Assembly: GCA_028291305.1 (NCBI GenBank)
Contig: JAQGII010000394.1
Coordinates: 1 to 12,684, forward strand
DNA: 12,684 bases
Direction of reading: 5' to 3'
Source of the DNA: Caulobacteraceae bacterium
Lineage (GTDB): Bacteria > Pseudomonadota > Alphaproteobacteria > Caulobacterales > Caulobacteraceae
Shown here: piece after piece, positions 1 to 7,043 of the stretch
Position numbering within the stretch: position 1 is the stretch's first letter
Layout of the letters: each line of letters opens with the position of its first letter
Position numbers and translations under genes: made by a program
Notes under the pieces: model-generated
What the model was told of the DNA's origin: nothing
Databases searched by the model: none
Seen by the model: the letters and a program-made list of their open reading frames with translations, nothing else

Positions 1-26
1 GCTCATCTCCCGCACCCCCATCCCTG

Positions 27-51
27 CCCTTCCCCCATCGAGGGGGAAGGG
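27..51. repeat. Perfect GC-rich inverted repeat (hairpin / possible terminator)
   Basis: Arms CCCTTCCCCC (27-36) and GGGGGAAGGG (42-51) are perfectly complementary around a 5-base loop ATCGA. There is no T-run after it, so if it terminates transcription of a gene to the left it is not a classical intrinsic terminator. Its centre (CCC, ATCGA, GGGGG) resembles the hairpin at 1801-1823, suggesting a dispersed intergenic palindrome family. The other bases of 1-112 hold no gene I can support. Confidence 0.6.
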
Positions 52-97
52 TGCTCTGGTTTCGGCATCGGGACCGCTCTAAGAGGCGTCTCAGACC

Positions 98-103
98 AAG
101 GAA
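98..103 (+). promoter_or_regulatory. Shine-Dalgarno site supporting a TTG start
   Basis: AAGGAA at 98-103 lies about 9-10 bases before the TTG at 113. It is the only good ribosome-binding sequence here and supports the non-ATG start of the methyltransferase gene. It overlaps the 8-base palindrome GAACGTTC (101-108), which may be accidental. Confidence 0.5.
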
Positions 104-112
104 CGTTCAGAC

Positions 113-1039
113 TTGACCTCCTCCCCCACCCCCACCGCCGCCGTCTATGGCGCGCCGCCCCGCGAACTGGCCGAGCGGGAGCGGGCGGCCGTGCAGGTGT
201 CTCCGCTGGTCCCCGGCGCGGCGGCGCTGGAGGACTTCGCGCCGGGCTCGCTGTCCGAAGTGGTGATGCTGGCGCCGCCCGGCACGGTGGAGCGGCGCTA
301 CGCCGTCGCCCTGGCCCTGCGCGCCCTGGCGCCGGGCGCCGCCCTGACCGTCATGGCCCCCAAGGACCGGGGCGGCTCGCGGCTGAAGAAGGAGCTGGAG
401 GCGTTCGGCTGCGCGGTGGACGAGACCGCCAAGCGCCACCACCGCATCTGCGTCGCCGAGCGCCCCGCGGCGCCCGTGGGCCTGGACGGCGCGGTCGCCG
501 ACGGCGCCCCGCGCAGGGTCGAGGCGCTGCAGCTGTGGTCGCAGCCCGGCGTGTTCAGCTGGGACCGGATCGATCCGGGCACCGCCCTGCTGCTCAAGCA
601 GCTGCCGGCCCTGGCCGGCAAGGGCGCCGACCTCGGCTGCGGCGTCGGCGTGCTGGCGCGGGCCGTGCTGGCCGCGCCGGGGGTCACCCGCCTGGACCTG
701 ATCGACAACGACCGCCGCGCCGTCGACGCCGCCCGGCGCAATATCGACGATCCGCGCGCCGCCATTGCCTGGGCCGACGCCACCGGCGACGCCGTGCCCC
801 TGGAGGGCCTGGACTTCGTGGTGATGAACCCGCCCTTCCACGACGGCGGGACCGAGGACAAGGCGCTCGGCCAGCGCTTCATCCAGCGCGCGCACCAGGC
901 GCTGCGCAAGGGCGGGACCCTGTGGCTGGTGGCCAACATGCACCTGCCCTACGAGCCGATCCTCACTCCCCTGTTCGCCAAGGTCGAGCGGCGCGCCGAC
1001 GGCGGGGGCGGCTACAAGGTGTTCGAGGCGCGCAAGTGA
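113..1039 (+). CDS. rsmC: RsmC/RlmG-type class I SAM-dependent rRNA guanine methyltransferase
   Basis: A 308-residue protein starting at TTG. The C-terminal half is a 'methyltransferase small' domain: the SAM-binding motif DLGCGVG is at residues 173-179 and the substrate-base motif NPPFHDG begins at N239. The tail (VANMHLPYEPIL, then YKVFEA) matches the RsmC/RlmG ending pattern. The N-terminal half looks like the degenerate, catalytically dead methyltransferase domain of this family. E. coli RsmC makes m2G1207 in 16S rRNA and RlmG makes m2G1835 in 23S rRNA; motifs alone do not separate these, and the protein is slightly shorter than E. coli RsmC. The next gene, rsuA, follows after 13 bases, so a two-gene rRNA-modification operon is likely. 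Family assignment is strong; the exact target nucleotide is inferred. Confidence 0.85.
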   Translation: MTSSPTPTAAVYGAPPRELAERERAAVQVSPLVPGAAALEDFAPGSLSEVVMLAPPGTVERRYAVALALRALAPGAALTVMAPKDRGGSRLKKELEAFGCAVDETAKRHHRICVAERPAAPVGLDGAVADGAPRRVEALQLWSQPGVFSWDRIDPGTALLLKQLPALAGKGADLGCGVGVLARAVLAAPGVTRLDLIDNDRRAVDAARRNIDDPRAAIAWADATGDAVPLEGLDFVVMNPPFHDGGTEDKALGQRFIQRAHQALRKGGTLWLVANMHLPYEPILTPLFAKVERRADGGGGYKVFEARK

Positions 1040-1052
1040 CGGGGGCGCGCCA

Positions 1053-1799
1053 GTGAGCCGGCCGCCGATCGCCTCGCAGATGCGGCTGGACCGCCTGCTG
1101 GCCAACATGGGCTACGGCTCGCGCAAGGAGATGCAGGGCCTGGCCAAGGCCGGGCGCATCGTCCTCGACGGCGCGCCGGTGACCGACGCCGACCGGCGCA
1201 TCGCCGTCGCCCCCGACCTGGCCCAGCGCATGACGGTGCAGGGCCGGCCGCTGGACCCGCCGCCGGGCTTCGCCCTGATGCTGCACAAGCCGCTCGGCGT
1301 GACCTGCTCGCACAAGGAGGCGGGGGCGCTGGTCTATGACCTGCTGCCCGGCCGCTGGCGCATGCGCGACCCGGCCATCTCCACCGTGGGGCGGCTGGAC
1401 AAGGACACCTCGGGCCTGCTGCTGATGACCGACGACGGCGCCCTGCTGCACCGGATCATCTCGCCCCGGAGCCATATCTCCAAACGCTACCGCGTGACCC
1501 TGGACCGGCCGATGGCCGGCGACGAGGCGGCCCTGTTCGCCTCGGGCCAGATGGTGCTGGAGGCCGACGACAAGCCCCTGCTGCCGGCCGCGCTGGAGAC
1601 GCTGTCGCCGACCGAGGCCCTGCTGACCATCGACGAAGGCCGCTACCACCAGGTGCGCCGCATGTTCGCCGCCGTCGGCAACCACGTCGCCGCCCTGCAC
1701 CGCGACCGCGTCGGCGGGCTGGACCTGCCGGCGGACCTGCCGGCGGGGGAGTACAGGCTGATGGGGGCGGCGGATATCGAAGCGCTGTTCGGAGCTTAG
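1053..1799 (+). CDS. rsuA: 16S rRNA pseudouridine(516) synthase RsuA
   Basis: A 248-residue protein of the RsuA/RluB/RluE/RluF family. An S4 RNA-binding domain begins MRLDRLLANMG (residues 10-20). The catalytic motif GRLDKDTSGLLL carries the nucleophilic Asp at residue 116, followed by MTDDG. The segments DEGRYHQVRRMFAAVGNHV and PAGEYRLM match E. coli RsuA closely. The enzyme converts U516 of 16S rRNA to pseudouridine in the cytoplasm. I use the GTG at 1053 because a weak purine-rich stretch (GGGGG) precedes it. The in-frame ATG at 1080 aligns exactly with the usual family N-terminus but has no visible ribosome-binding site. It follows the methyltransferase gene by 13 bases and is likely co-transcribed with it. 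Confidence 0.92.
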   Translation: MSRPPIASQMRLDRLLANMGYGSRKEMQGLAKAGRIVLDGAPVTDADRRIAVAPDLAQRMTVQGRPLDPPPGFALMLHKPLGVTCSHKEAGALVYDLLPGRWRMRDPAISTVGRLDKDTSGLLLMTDDGALLHRIISPRSHISKRYRVTLDRPMAGDEAALFASGQMVLEADDKPLLPAALETLSPTEALLTIDEGRYHQVRRMFAAVGNHVAALHRDRVGGLDLPADLPAGEYRLMGAADIEALFGA

Positions 1800-1800
1800 A

Positions 1801-1823
1801 CCCTCTCCCTCGAGGCGAAAGGG
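1801..1823. terminator. Imperfect hairpin between convergent genes, candidate bidirectional terminator
   Basis: The 23 bases from CCCTCTCC (1801) to AAAGGG (1823) form an imperfect stem: the outer CCCT pairs with AGGG and the inner TC with GA, interrupted by two mismatches, around a CTCGAGG core. It fills the gap between the rsuA stop (1797-1799) and the stop of the convergent gene (1824-1826) exactly, with no spare base except 1800. A terminator role is inferred from position and symmetry. There is no T-run. Confidence 0.45.
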
Positions 1824-2555
1824 CTAGGCGAGCGCCTGCAGCAACCGCCCGATCAGCGCCGCCATCTCGTCCTGCCCGGCCGGGTCGGCCAGCAGGTCCT
1901 GGCGCACTTCCAGCTCCAGGTAGTCGGCGGCGCGGGGCGCGTGCAGCGGCACGGTGTTGTCCGTGCCGTCCATGGCATAGGGCTGGTTGTCGCCGGCCAG
2001 GTCGCCCAGCTCCGCCCGCAGCAGGTCCAGCATGCGCAGCGACAGTGGCGAGTCGTGGGCGTGCAGCACCCCGACCCGCCAGGGCCGGGCAAAGCCCTGC
2101 ATCGCCGGAGTGAAGCTGTGCAGCGACACCAGGAAGGCCGGCCGGGCCGCGCGGGCCTCCAGCCCCTCGGCGATGGCGGCCTGGTAGGGCGCGTAGATCT
2201 CGCGGCGGCGGGCGGCGAGGTCGGCCGGGCTCAGGTGGGCGTTGCCGGGGACCGCCCACCCGTCGCTGACGGCGGGAGCGCAGTCGGGCGCGCCGGGCTT
2301 GCGGTTGCAGTCCAGCACCAGCCGCGAATAGGCCTGTTCGACGAAGCAGGCGTCGAGCCGCGCCGCCAGCCGCGCGCCGAGACCCGAGATGCCGATATCC
2401 CAGGCGATGTGCAGCTCCATCGCCTCCGGCGCCAGGCCCAGGTCGCCCAGACGGCGGGGAATCGCCCGCCCGGCATGGTCGCCGACGAGCACAAACGGCG
2501 AGGAACCGCTCCGATTCGTGACAACCGCCGGCGACGGATCGTCGCAACCCAGCAA
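1824..2555 (-). CDS. N-formylglutamate amidohydrolase family protein
   Basis: A protein of 243 residues from the TTG at 2555. Family motifs in order: SPFVLVGDHAGRAIP (about residues 19-33), ELHIAWDIG (47-55), YSRLVLDCNR (76-85), SLHSFTP (145-151), GVLHAHDSPL and a late YLELEVRQDL. The repeated His/Asp/Glu residues fit a zinc-type amidohydrolase. Family members hydrolyse N-formyl-L-glutamate to formate and glutamate (HutG-type histidine degradation), but no hut genes are nearby, so the true substrate is open. I chose TTG 2555 because GGGGAG (2567-2562 on the minus strand) stands 6 bases before it. The upstream in-frame TTG at 2597 would add 14 residues without a ribosome-binding site. It is convergent with rsuA and divergent from the transglutaminase-like pseudogene. 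Confidence 0.82.
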   Translation of the reverse strand: MLGCDDPSPAVVTNRSGSSPFVLVGDHAGRAIPRRLGDLGLAPEAMELHIAWDIGISGLGARLAARLDACFVEQAYSRLVLDCNRKPGAPDCAPAVSDGWAVPGNAHLSPADLAARRREIYAPYQAAIAEGLEARAARPAFLVSLHSFTPAMQGFARPWRVGVLHAHDSPLSLRMLDLLRAELGDLAGDNQPYAMDGTDNTVPLHAPRAADYLELEVRQDLLADPAGQDEMAALIGRLLQALA

Positions 2556-2561
2556 TCTGTT

Positions 2562-2567
2562 CTCCCC
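2562..2567 (-). promoter_or_regulatory. Shine-Dalgarno site deciding the amidohydrolase start
   Basis: Read on the minus strand the site is GGGGAG, followed by six bases (AACAGA) and TTG at 2555. It favours 2555 over the in-frame TTG at 2597, whose first base overlaps the opposite-strand ATG at 2597. Confidence 0.5.
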
Positions 2568-2596
2568 GTCGGTTGAATCGGCGCCATCTACCTTCA

Positions 2597-3535
2597 ATGC
2601 CGATCCTCTCGATCCGTCACCTGACCCGCTACCGATACCGCAACCCGGTGGCCATGGGCGAGCACCGCATGATGCTGCGGCCGCGCGAGAGCTATGACCA
2701 GCGGTTGATCTCCTACGAGCTCCACGTCGGCCCCACGCCGGCGCGGCTCAACTATGTGCACGACGTGTTCGGCAACTGCGTCGGCGTCGCCGGCTTCGCC
2801 GGCCGCACCAAGGCGCTGACCTTCGAGAGCCGGGTGCGCCTGGAGCACACGCCCCTGCCCGCCTTCACCGACATGGACGGCGAGGTCGAGGCCTAAACCG
2901 GGATCCTGCCCGCCGCCTACAGCAGCGACGACCTGCCCGACCTGTTGCAGTCGATGACGCGCCAGTATCCCGATGCCGACGGCCTGGTGGACGACTGGGC
3001 GCGGCGCTTCGTGCGCACCAGCGGCAAGACCAGCCTGCAGGCCCTGCTCAGCGAGATGACCCAGGCCATCCACACCGACTTCAAGTACGGGACCCGGCTG
3101 CACGGCGCGGCGCAGAGCCCGGTGGAGACGCTGGAGCGCCGGGGCGGCAGCTGCCGCGACTTCGCCGTGCTGATGATGGAGGCGGTGCGCAGCCTCGGCC
3201 TCGCCGCCCGTTTCGTGTCCGGCTACATCTACACCCCCGCGGTCGACCCGGCCCGTCCGGGCCGCGTCGGCGGCGGCCACACCCACGCCTGGGTGCGGGT
3301 CTATCTGCCGGCCTGCGGCTGGGTGGAGTTCGACCCGACCAACGGCATCGTCGGCAACGCCGACCTGGTGCGCGTGGCCGTCGCCCGCGACCCGCGCCAG
3401 GCCCTGCCGCTGTGGGGCAGCTGGTCGGGCGCGCCCGCCGACTACCTCGGCATGGATGTGGAGGTGGACGTGCGCACCGAAAGCGAGGACACCGATCAGG
3501 CCCCCGTCCGGCGGTCCGTCGGCATGGCGAACTGA
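2597..3535 (+). pseudogene. Transglutaminase-like cysteine protease family gene interrupted by an in-frame TAA
   Basis: Two reading frames, 2597-2896 and 2945-3535, lie in the same phase and together form one transglutaminase-like protein of about 312 codon positions. The first carries the N-terminal Bact_transglu_N-type beta domain (MPILSIRHLTRYRY...); the second carries the catalytic core. TAA at 2894-2896 (position 100) interrupts them, and translation past it continues smoothly (TGILPAAYSSDDLPDLL). The intact triad lies after the stop: Cys186 in GGSCRDFA, His230 in GHTHAWVRVYLP and Asp246 in EFDPTNG. A Tyr codon TAC changed to TAA would explain it by one base, but that is inferred. Without readthrough the product is a 99-residue fragment lacking all catalytic residues. 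Internal restart is possible (TTG 2945, ATG 2954) but lacks a clear ribosome-binding site. No Shine-Dalgarno precedes ATG 2597 either. A sequencing error is the main alternative. Confidence 0.8.
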
Positions 3536-3557
3536 GCGCCTTGGCCTAGGAGAACAG

Positions 3558-4370
3558 ATGCGCATCCGCGCCGGGTTCGAGATCACCTACGACTGCCCGG
3601 CCCCCGTCACCATGCTGCTCACCCTGAGCGTGCATTCCTCGCGGCGCGGCGACCTGGAAACACCCGACTGGGTGCAGACCAACCCGATGGTGCATGTGCA
3701 CCAGTACATCGACGGCTTCGGCAACATCTGCAGCCGGGTGCTGGCGCCGGCCGGGCGGTTCGTCATCTCCTCGGACTTCGTGGTGCGCGACAGCGGGCTG
3801 GTGGACGACTACGAGCCCTGGGCGCAGCAGATCGACGTGCCCGACCTGCCCGACGAGGCGCTGATCTACCTGCTCGGCAGCCGCTACTGCGAAACCGACA
3901 AGATGGTCGACCTGGCCTGGTCGCTGTTCGGCGGAACGGAGCCGGGCTGGGCGCGGGTGCAGGCCATCTGCGATTATGTGCACAACCACATCATCTTCGG
4001 CTACGAGCACGCCAGCCCCACCAAGGGCGCGACCGAGGCCCATTTCCAGGCGCGCGGGGTGTGCCGCGACTACGCCCACCTGGCCATCACCCTGTGCCGC
4101 TGCATGAACATCCCGGCGCGCTACTGCACCGGCTATCTCGGCGACATCGGCGTGCCGGTGGTCGGCGTGATGGATTTCAGCGCCTGGCTCGAGGTCTATC
4201 TCGGCGGCCGCTGGTACACGTTCGATGCCCGCAACAACATCCGCCGCATCGGCCGGGTGCTGATCGCCCGCGGCCGCGACGCCACCGACGTGGCCATCGC
4301 CAACACCTTCGGCACGGCCATCCTGGCCGGCTTCACGGTGGTCAGCGACGAACTTCCCGAGGCGGCCTAA
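3558..4370 (+). CDS. Transglutaminase-like domain protein with Ser at the usual catalytic His position
   Basis: A 270-residue protein starting at ATG 3558, with AGGAGA at 3548-3553 as a clear ribosome-binding site. An N-terminal beta domain (about 1-90) is followed by the transglutaminase-like core. Cys169 lies in GVCRDYAHLAITLCR and Asp223 in WYTFDARNN. The motif that normally reads D-F-H-A-W reads DFSAW here, with Ser208 where the triad His is expected. This may be a subfamily trait, a different catalytic arrangement or loss of activity; I cannot tell without an alignment. Such proteins are usually predicted cysteine peptidases or amidases, cytoplasmic here because there is no signal peptide. 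It follows the interrupted paralogue by 22 bases; paired genes of this type are common, so the two probably arose as an operon. Confidence 0.83.
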   Translation: MRIRAGFEITYDCPAPVTMLLTLSVHSSRRGDLETPDWVQTNPMVHVHQYIDGFGNICSRVLAPAGRFVISSDFVVRDSGLVDDYEPWAQQIDVPDLPDEALIYLLGSRYCETDKMVDLAWSLFGGTEPGWARVQAICDYVHNHIIFGYEHASPTKGATEAHFQARGVCRDYAHLAITLCRCMNIPARYCTGYLGDIGVPVVGVMDFSAWLEVYLGGRWYTFDARNNIRRIGRVLIARGRDATDVAIANTFGTAILAGFTVVSDELPEAA

Positions 4371-4377
4371 GGGCGCC

Positions 4378-4404
4378 ATGCTGCCGGTCCAGTCGCCGGA
4401 GTAG
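4378..4404 (+). other. Possible 8-codon mini-ORF upstream of DUF969
   Basis: ATG at 4378 opens a frame reading MLPVQSPE and stopping at TAG 4402-4404, preceded by AAGGG (4369-4373). The stop overlaps the GGAG ribosome-binding site (4398-4401) of the next gene, whose ATG is at 4408. That geometry would allow translational coupling or leader-peptide control, but an ORF this short can arise by chance. Confidence 0.2.
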
Positions 4405-4407
4405 CCG

Positions 4408-5076
4408 ATGCTGATCCTGTTGGGCGTGGCCGTGGTGGTGGTGGGCTTCGCCATCCGCCTGAACCCGCTCCTGGTGGTGGCGCTGTCGGCCTTCGTCACC
4501 GGCTGGCTGGCGCATCTGAGCCCGCTGCAGGTGCTGGCGGCGTTCGGCAAGGCGTTCAACGACAACCGGCAGGTGAGCGCGGCCCTGCTCCTGTATCCGC
4601 TGGTCGGGGTGCTGGAGCGGGCGGGGCTGCAGGAGCGCGCCAGGATGCTGATCGCGCGGTTCCGAGGCGTGTCCGCCAGCGCCCTGCTGATCGGCTACCT
4701 GGCCTTCCGCCAGGTCACCGCGGCGCTTGGCCTGATCTCCATCGCCGGCCAGGCCCCGACCGTGCGGCCCCTGCTCGCGCCGATGGCCGAGGGCGCGGCC
4801 GAGGCCCGCCACGGCCCGCTGGACGACGCGGCCCGCCAATCGATCCGCGCCCAGGCGGCGGCCACCGACAACAACGGCGTCTTCTTCGGCGAGGACATCT
4901 TCCTGGCCCTGGGGTCGGTGCTGCTGATGGTCGGCTTCCTGGCCTCCAGCGGCATCGTCGTCGAGCCGCTGCGGCTGTCGCTGTGGGCGATCCCCTCGGC
5001 CCTGGCCGCCTTCGTCGTCCACGGCGCCCGGCTGGCCCTGTTCGAGCGGCGGTTGAAGCGCGCGGCCCGGCCATGA
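4408..5076 (+). CDS. DUF969 family membrane protein (putative permease subunit)
   Basis: A 222-residue, strongly hydrophobic protein. Likely membrane segments are about residues 1-16, 18-36, 56-70, 91-113, 163-185 and 188-208. The family signature GQAPTVRPLLAPM is at 114-126, and the conserved NNGVFFGEDIF stretch is around 155-165. GGAG at 4398-4401 is 6 bases before the ATG. Its stop overlaps the next start as ATGA (5073-5076), tight coupling expected of two subunits of one inner-membrane complex. DUF969 and DUF979 nearly always occur as a pair and look like the two halves of an ion-coupled organic-acid transporter. The substrate is unknown; in other genomes the pair often neighbours pyroglutamyl peptidase, hinting at 5-oxoproline or a related acid, but no such gene is in this window. 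Confidence 0.85.
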   Translation: MLILLGVAVVVVGFAIRLNPLLVVALSAFVTGWLAHLSPLQVLAAFGKAFNDNRQVSAALLLYPLVGVLERAGLQERARMLIARFRGVSASALLIGYLAFRQVTAALGLISIAGQAPTVRPLLAPMAEGAAEARHGPLDDAARQSIRAQAAATDNNGVFFGEDIFLALGSVLLMVGFLASSGIVVEPLRLSLWAIPSALAAFVVHGARLALFERRLKRAARP

Positions 5077-6026
5077 TCCGGATCGGCGCGGTCTTCGTCC
5101 TGCTCGGCCTGATGTTCGCCGCCTTCGCGGCGCTGGGCGCGGCCGACCGCGACAACCCCAGGCGGTTCGGCAACGCCGCCTTCTGGGGCCTGGTGGCGGT
5201 CAGCTTCCTGTTCGGCGACCGGCTGGGCGACGCCGGCAACGGCGTGCTGGCCCTGACCCTGGCGCTGATCGCCGGCTGCGGCGGGCTGGGGCGCGGGCGG
5301 CCCGCCACCACCTCTCCGTCCGAACGCCGGGGCCTGGCCGAGCGGTTCGGCGACCGGCTGTTCGCCCCGGCCCTGCTGATGCCGATCCTGCTGGTCGCCG
5401 GAATCCTAGCGCTGAGGCCCGTGGCGTTCGCCGGCCGGCCCCTGATCGATCCCGGGCAGGCGACCCTGATCTGCCTGGCCCTGGCCACGGTGATCGCCAT
5501 CGCCGTCGCCCTGCCGATGCTGCGCCAGCCGCCGATCAGCCCGCTGCAGGAAGGCCGCCGCCTGCTGGACACCGTCGGCTGGGCGGCCCTGCTGCCGCAG
5601 ATGCTGGCGGCGCTGGGCGTGGTGTTCGCCCTGGCGGGGGTGGGCAAGGTGGTCGGCGACCTGGTCGTCGGCTGGTTGCCCGCGGACAGCCGTTTCCTCG
5701 CCGTCTGCGTCTATGGCCTGGGCATGGCCGGCTTCACCATGATCATGGGCAACGCCTTCGCCGCCTTCCCGGTGATGACCGCCGCGGTCGGCCTGCCGGT
5801 GCTGGTGCGCCGGTTCGGCGGCGACCCGGCGGTGATCTGCGCCATCGGCATGCTGTCGGGCTTCTGCGGCACGCTGATGACTCCCCTGGCGGCCAACTTC
5901 AACCTAGTGCCGCCGAGGCTGCTGGAGCTGGACGACCGCTACGCCGTGATCAAGGCGCAGGCGCCCACCGCCCTGCTGCTGCTCGCGACCAACCTGGGCC
6001 TGATGTATGTCCTCGCTTTCCGCTGA
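5073..6026 (+). CDS. DUF979 family membrane protein (putative permease partner subunit)
   Basis: A 317-residue polytopic membrane protein. Start is the ATG overlapping the DUF969 stop; a longer frame upstream (from 4983) lies wholly inside DUF969 and is not needed. Hydrophobic segments lie near 4-22, 33-47, 56-71, 97-114, 129-150, 168-190, 208-240, 254-272 and 298-315. Two conserved re-entrant-like motifs, GNAFAAFPVMTAAVG (226-240) and GFCGTLMTPLAANFN (263-277), are typical of transporter cores. The polar loop at 75-95 is probably cytoplasmic. Its last 20 bases overlap the start of the DUF2891 gene, so three consecutive genes are translationally linked. It is predicted to act with DUF969 as a two-component permease; the substrate is unknown. 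Confidence 0.85.
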   Translation: MIRIGAVFVLLGLMFAAFAALGAADRDNPRRFGNAAFWGLVAVSFLFGDRLGDAGNGVLALTLALIAGCGGLGRGRPATTSPSERRGLAERFGDRLFAPALLMPILLVAGILALRPVAFAGRPLIDPGQATLICLALATVIAIAVALPMLRQPPISPLQEGRRLLDTVGWAALLPQMLAALGVVFALAGVGKVVGDLVVGWLPADSRFLAVCVYGLGMAGFTMIMGNAFAAFPVMTAAVGLPVLVRRFGGDPAVICAIGMLSGFCGTLMTPLAANFNLVPPRLLELDDRYAVIKAQAPTALLLLATNLGLMYVLAFR

Positions 6027-7005
6027 CACCGCCTCCGCCTTCGCCCGCATCGCCCTGGGCCATGTCGAGCGCGAATACCCCAACAAGCTCGACCATGTGC
6101 TGGACGGCGACGGGGACAGGCTCGGGCCGCGGGCCCTGCACCCGATCTTCTACGGCAGCTTCGACTGGCACTCCTGCGTGCACGGCTACTGGACCCTGGC
6201 GACGGTGCTGCGGCTGCATCCGCAGATCGCCGAGGCGCCCGCCGTCCGCGCCCTGTTCGACCGGGCCTTCACGGCGGACAAGGTCGAGGCCGAGTGCGCC
6301 TACCTGCGCCGCCCGTCCGCGCGCGGCTTCGAGCGGCCCTACGGCTGGGGCTGGCTGCTCAAGCTGCAGGCCGAACTGCTGGCGCACGGCGCGCACTGGG
6401 CGGGAGCCCTGCAACCCCTTGCCGACATGATCGTGGCCCGCTTCTACGACTACCTGCCGCGCGCCGCCTATCCGGTGCGCGCGGGCGTCCATTCCAACAC
6501 CGCCTTCGCCCTGGCCCTGGCCACCGACTACGCGACGGTTGCGGGCGATGCGGATTTGCGGGCCGTGCTCGAGGCCAAGGCGCGGGACTGGTACCTGCCC
6601 GACCGCGACGCGCCGGCGTGGGAGCCGTCCGGCGACGACTTCCTGTCGCCAACCCTGATCGAGGCGGAATGCCTGCGCCGGCTGCTGCCGCCCGCCGAGT
6701 TCACGCCCTGGCTCGCCGCGTTCCTGCCCCGCGCCGCGCAGGGCCAGCCGCAGACCCTGTTCGTCCCCGCCGGGGTCTCCGACCGCAGCGACGGCAAGAT
6801 CGCCCACCTGGACGGGCTGAACCTTTCGCGGGCCTGGTGCTGGCGCCGGATCGCGGCCGTGCCGCCGCCGGGCGATCCGATGGGCCGCGCCGCCGCGGAC
6901 GCCGCCGACCGCCACCTGGCCGCCGGCCTGCCCCACGTCGCGGGCGACTACATGGGCGAGCACTGGCTGGCCTCGTTCGCCCTGCTGGCCCTGACCGCCG
7001 GTTGA
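6007..7005 (+). CDS. DUF2891 domain-containing protein, probable alpha/alpha-toroid enzyme
   Basis: A 332-residue soluble protein without a signal peptide. Conserved-looking motifs recur at intervals: HPIFYGSFDWHSCVHGYW (45-62), GWGWLLKLQAEL (113-124), RAGVHSNTAFALALA (158-172), DFLSPTLIEAECL (211-223), LDGLNLSRAWCWR (268-280) and GDYMGEHWLASFALLAL (313-329). Helical hairpins with His, Trp, Asp and Glu at their tips resemble (alpha/alpha)6-toroid enzymes such as glycosidases or epimerases, but this fold call is my inference. His55, His59, His162, Glu318 and His319 are candidate active-site residues. The ATG lies 20 bases inside DUF979, so it is probably expressed with the permease pair and may process the imported substrate. 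The biochemical function is not known to me. Confidence 0.8.
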   Translation: MSSLSADTASAFARIALGHVEREYPNKLDHVLDGDGDRLGPRALHPIFYGSFDWHSCVHGYWTLATVLRLHPQIAEAPAVRALFDRAFTADKVEAECAYLRRPSARGFERPYGWGWLLKLQAELLAHGAHWAGALQPLADMIVARFYDYLPRAAYPVRAGVHSNTAFALALATDYATVAGDADLRAVLEAKARDWYLPDRDAPAWEPSGDDFLSPTLIEAECLRRLLPPAEFTPWLAAFLPRAAQGQPQTLFVPAGVSDRSDGKIAHLDGLNLSRAWCWRRIAAVPPPGDPMGRAAADAADRHLAAGLPHVAGDYMGEHWLASFALLALTAG

Positions 7006-7043
7006 GGCTTGCAATCGCAGCCTTCAGGCGCGACGTCTGCGCC

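Noticed and set aside
100..107. GGAACGTT before the methyltransferase gene as a stress promoter
   Set aside because: The GGAAC lies only 8 bases from the TTG start, with no GTT box at the right distance; the purines serve as the ribosome-binding site.
107..1108. 333-codon minus-strand frame over the methyltransferase gene
   Set aside because: The plus strand encodes clear SAM and NPPF motifs; the minus frame is an antisense shadow ending in poly-Gly.
1456..2547. 363-codon minus-strand frame spanning rsuA and the amidohydrolase
   Set aside because: It crosses two well-supported genes in the wrong phase and shows only Arg/Gly/Ala/Pro-rich sequence.
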